From: Deltaproteobacteria bacterium
Lineage (GTDB): Bacteria; Desulfobacterota; DSM-4660; Desulfatiglandales; HGW-15
Assembly (NCBI GenBank): GCA_016926135.1
Contig: JAFGPH010000300.1
Span: forward strand, 1-7,588
Length of the DNA: 7,588 bases
Direction of reading: 5' to 3'
Part shown: positions 6,481 through 7,588 of the stretch, one piece after another
Layout: each line of letters starts with the position of its first letter
Position numbering within the stretch: position 1 is the first letter of the stretch
Program-made: the position numbers and the translations under genes
The notes under the pieces: model-generated
The model's input: the letters and a program-made list of their open reading frames with translations, nothing else
The model's database searches: none
Told to the model about the DNA's origin: nothing

Positions 6481-7126
6481 CCATGATCTCCATCCGTCTA
6501 GACAACTTTTCGGCAAGGCGCTGATTGTGTGTCGCCACGACCATCGCCAGACCCTGATCCGAGTTGAGCTGAAGGAGAAGGTCGCCCACCCCCTCGCCTG
6601 TGGCCGTGTCGAGATTGCCCGTAGGTTCGTCGGCGAGCAGAATCTTCGGCCGCATGATCAGTGCCCGGGCAATGGCCACCCGCTGCTGCTCGCCGCCGGA
6701 GAGCTCTCCCGTCCGATGATTCAGCCGCCTTCCCAGCCCCACCTTCCCCAGGATGTCCACCGCCATCTCATGGGCGGACCTCCCTCCCAGGCGGGCGATC
6801 AGGGCAGGGATGAGGGTGTTCTCCAAGGCGGTGAACTCAGGCAGAAGGTGGTGAAACTGAAACACAAATCCAATCTCCCTGTTCCTCAGCATGCACAGCT
6901 CGGATTCATCCAACTCCGTGAGCACCCGGTCCTGGAATCGGACGAGCCCTGCCGTGGGGGGTTCCAGGGAGCCCATGATGTTGAGGAGGGTGGATTTTCC
7001 CACGCCCGATGCACCAATGACAGCCACGCTTTCACCCTGGCGGACCACGAGGTCAATCCCCTTCAACACCTCTATGAGATTCCCGTTGTGCCTGAATGAC
7101 TTATGGACGTTCTCCAGCGCTAACAA
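6449..7126 (-). CDS. lolD: lipoprotein-releasing ABC transporter ATPase LolD
   Basis: LolD is the cytoplasmic ATPase that powers extraction of outer-membrane lipoproteins from the inner membrane by the LolC/E permease. The 225-residue product has all ABC motifs: Walker [10 protein letters not shown] at residues 38-46, Q-loop Q90 in [16 protein letters not shown] (88-103, a hallmark of LolD within the LolD/MacB/FtsE group), signature LSGGEQQ at 142-148, Walker B ILLADEP at 162-168 with E167 as catalytic base, D-loop GNLD, and switch H200 in ATHN. The start is TTG at 7126-7124, read from AGGAG 9 bases upstream; the intervening ATG at 7134-7132 is out of frame and hits a stop after four codons. 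The TTG start gives [11 protein letters not shown], a normal ABC N-terminus. The permease gene ends 27 bases upstream and the likely bamA start lies inside the 3' end of lolD. FtsE and MacB are less likely given the Q-loop sequence and the adjoining permease, which ends like LolC/E. Confidence 0.95.
   Translation of the reverse strand: MLALENVHKSFRHNGNLIEVLKGIDLVVRQGESVAVIGASGVGKSTLLNIMGSLEPPTAGLVRFQDRVLTELDESELCMLRNREIGFVFQFHHLLPEFTALENTLIPALIARLGGRSAHEMAVDILGKVGLGRRLNHRTGELSGGEQQRVAIARALIMRPKILLADEPTGNLDTATGEGVGDLLLQLNSDQGLAMVVATHNQRLAEKLSRRMEIMDGHIQEEGSR
6488..6491 (-). promoter_or_regulatory. ribosome binding site inside lolD for bamA
   Basis: GGAG lies within the last codons of lolD, 7 bases ahead of the ATG at 6480-6478. 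It is the reason for choosing this bamA start over the ATG at 6444, which has GAGGA directly abutting it and so poorly spaced. The overlap implies that translation of bamA is coupled to lolD. Confidence 0.55.
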
Positions 7127-7135
7127 CAGTCCATG

Positions 7136-7140
7136 CTCCT
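7136..7140 (-). promoter_or_regulatory. ribosome binding site setting the TTG start of lolD
   Basis: AGGAG on the minus strand lies 9 bases before the TTG at 7126. The nearer ATG at 7134-7132 is in another frame and meets a TAG after four codons, so this site supports TTG as the lolD start. A CTG at 7129 is also in frame and would add one residue. Confidence 0.7.
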
Positions 7141-7153
7141 GTGGGCCGGCACC

Positions 7154-7588
7154 CTACTCATACCTCAGGGCCTCTACCGGGTTCATTCGTGAGGCGTGCC
7201 AGGAAGGGTAGAGGGTGGCCAGGAAGGTGATGAGCACGGCAGCCAGGGTCACGAAGAGTACATCCAGGGCCTCCACCCTGACCGGCAGGGTGGAAATGTA
7301 GTAGATGTCCGCGGGGAGCTTGATGAACTTGTACTTCCCCAGGAGATGGCAGATTCCCAGGCCCGCTGCCAGTCCTGCCAGGGTTCCCACCAGACCCACC
7401 AGGAGACCCTGCAACATGAAGACAGACATGATGCTTCTCGCGCTTGCGCCCATGGCCCTCAAAATGGCCACATCCCTGTTCTTTTCCATCACAACCATGA
7501 CCAGGGTGCTGATGATATTCAGCGCCCCCACCAGAACGATCATGGTGAGGATCACGAACATGGTGATCTTCTCGAGTTTGAGGGCGGA
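7154..7588 (-). CDS. lolC: lipoprotein-releasing ABC transporter permease LolC/LolE, C-terminal part only
   Basis: This is the last 144 codons of an inner-membrane permease that works with LolD to pass mature lipoproteins to the periplasmic carrier LolA. The frame is open to the window edge, so about two thirds of a normal 400-residue protein lies outside; the internal ATG at 7561 is not the true start. The visible part begins SALKLEKITMFVIL, the family's entry to the second transmembrane segment. Three hydrophobic segments follow at about residues 10-32, 56-80 and 108-128 of the fragment, the expected FtsX-type C-terminal topology. EKNRDVAILRAMGAS at 35-49 is the cytoplasmic coupling-helix motif that contacts the ATPase. 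The protein ends YPSWHASRMNPVEALRYE (127-144), the standard LolC/E ending. The fragment cannot separate LolC from LolE, or from the single LolF-type permease of some lineages; the symbol is a convention. It ends 27 bases before lolD. Confidence 0.92.
   Translation of the reverse strand, partial: SALKLEKITMFVILTMIVLVGALNIISTLVMVVMEKNRDVAILRAMGASARSIMSVFMLQGLLVGLVGTLAGLAAGLGICHLLGKYKFIKLPADIYYISTLPVRVEALDVLFVTLAAVLITFLATLYPSWHASRMNPVEALRYE

Noticed and set aside
5972..7099. 375-codon plus-strand open frame opposite bamA and lolD
   Set aside because: It spans two well-supported minus-strand genes, and its product has no recognisable motif.

Overview
The window is a tightly packed segment of an envelope-biogenesis operon from a diderm (Gram-negative) bacterium with a fairly GC-rich genome. 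All eight genes lie on the minus strand, so transcription runs from high to low coordinates: lolC/E-type permease (5' part missing) > lolD > bamA > skp/ompH > lpxD > fabZ > lpxA > lpxI (3' end missing). The use of LpxI rather than LpxH, a single LolC/E-type permease with lolD directly ahead of bamA, and a BamA with an extra N-terminal domain together suggest a Desulfobacterota (former Deltaproteobacteria) lineage. This is inferred from gene order and protein character only; there is no rRNA or other taxonomic marker here.

Layout from right to left: 7588-7154 holds the last 144 codons of the Lol permease; 7126-6449 holds the LolD ATPase; 6480-3757 holds BamA, whose likely start overlaps the end of lolD; 3687-3151 holds the periplasmic chaperone Skp; 3133-2093 LpxD; 2035-1586 FabZ; 1563-790 LpxA; 755-1 the first 251 codons of LpxI. 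The spaces between genes are 17 to 69 bases. I see no convincing promoter, terminator, RNA gene, repeat, CRISPR array or mobile element. No gene-free stretch exceeds 300 bases. The plus strand carries only shadow reading frames.

The genes cover three linked steps of outer-membrane construction. LolC/E-LolD extracts lipoproteins from the inner membrane, which would include the lipoprotein partners of BamA. Skp and BamA carry and insert beta-barrel proteins. LpxA, LpxD and LpxI catalyse three cytoplasmic steps of lipid A synthesis. FabZ draws on the same (3R)-hydroxyacyl-ACP pool for phospholipid fatty acids, so its place between lpxD and lpxA puts the competing users of that pool in one transcript.

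The cluster is mostly conserved housekeeping machinery and I do not see a previously undescribed system. The most interesting item is a roughly 130-residue domain in BamA between the signal peptide and the first POTRA domain, which looks like the N-terminal domains of TolB/FlgO/CsgG-type periplasmic proteins. Three genes (lolD, lpxD, fabZ) begin with TTG or GTG, and the bamA start is ambiguous.
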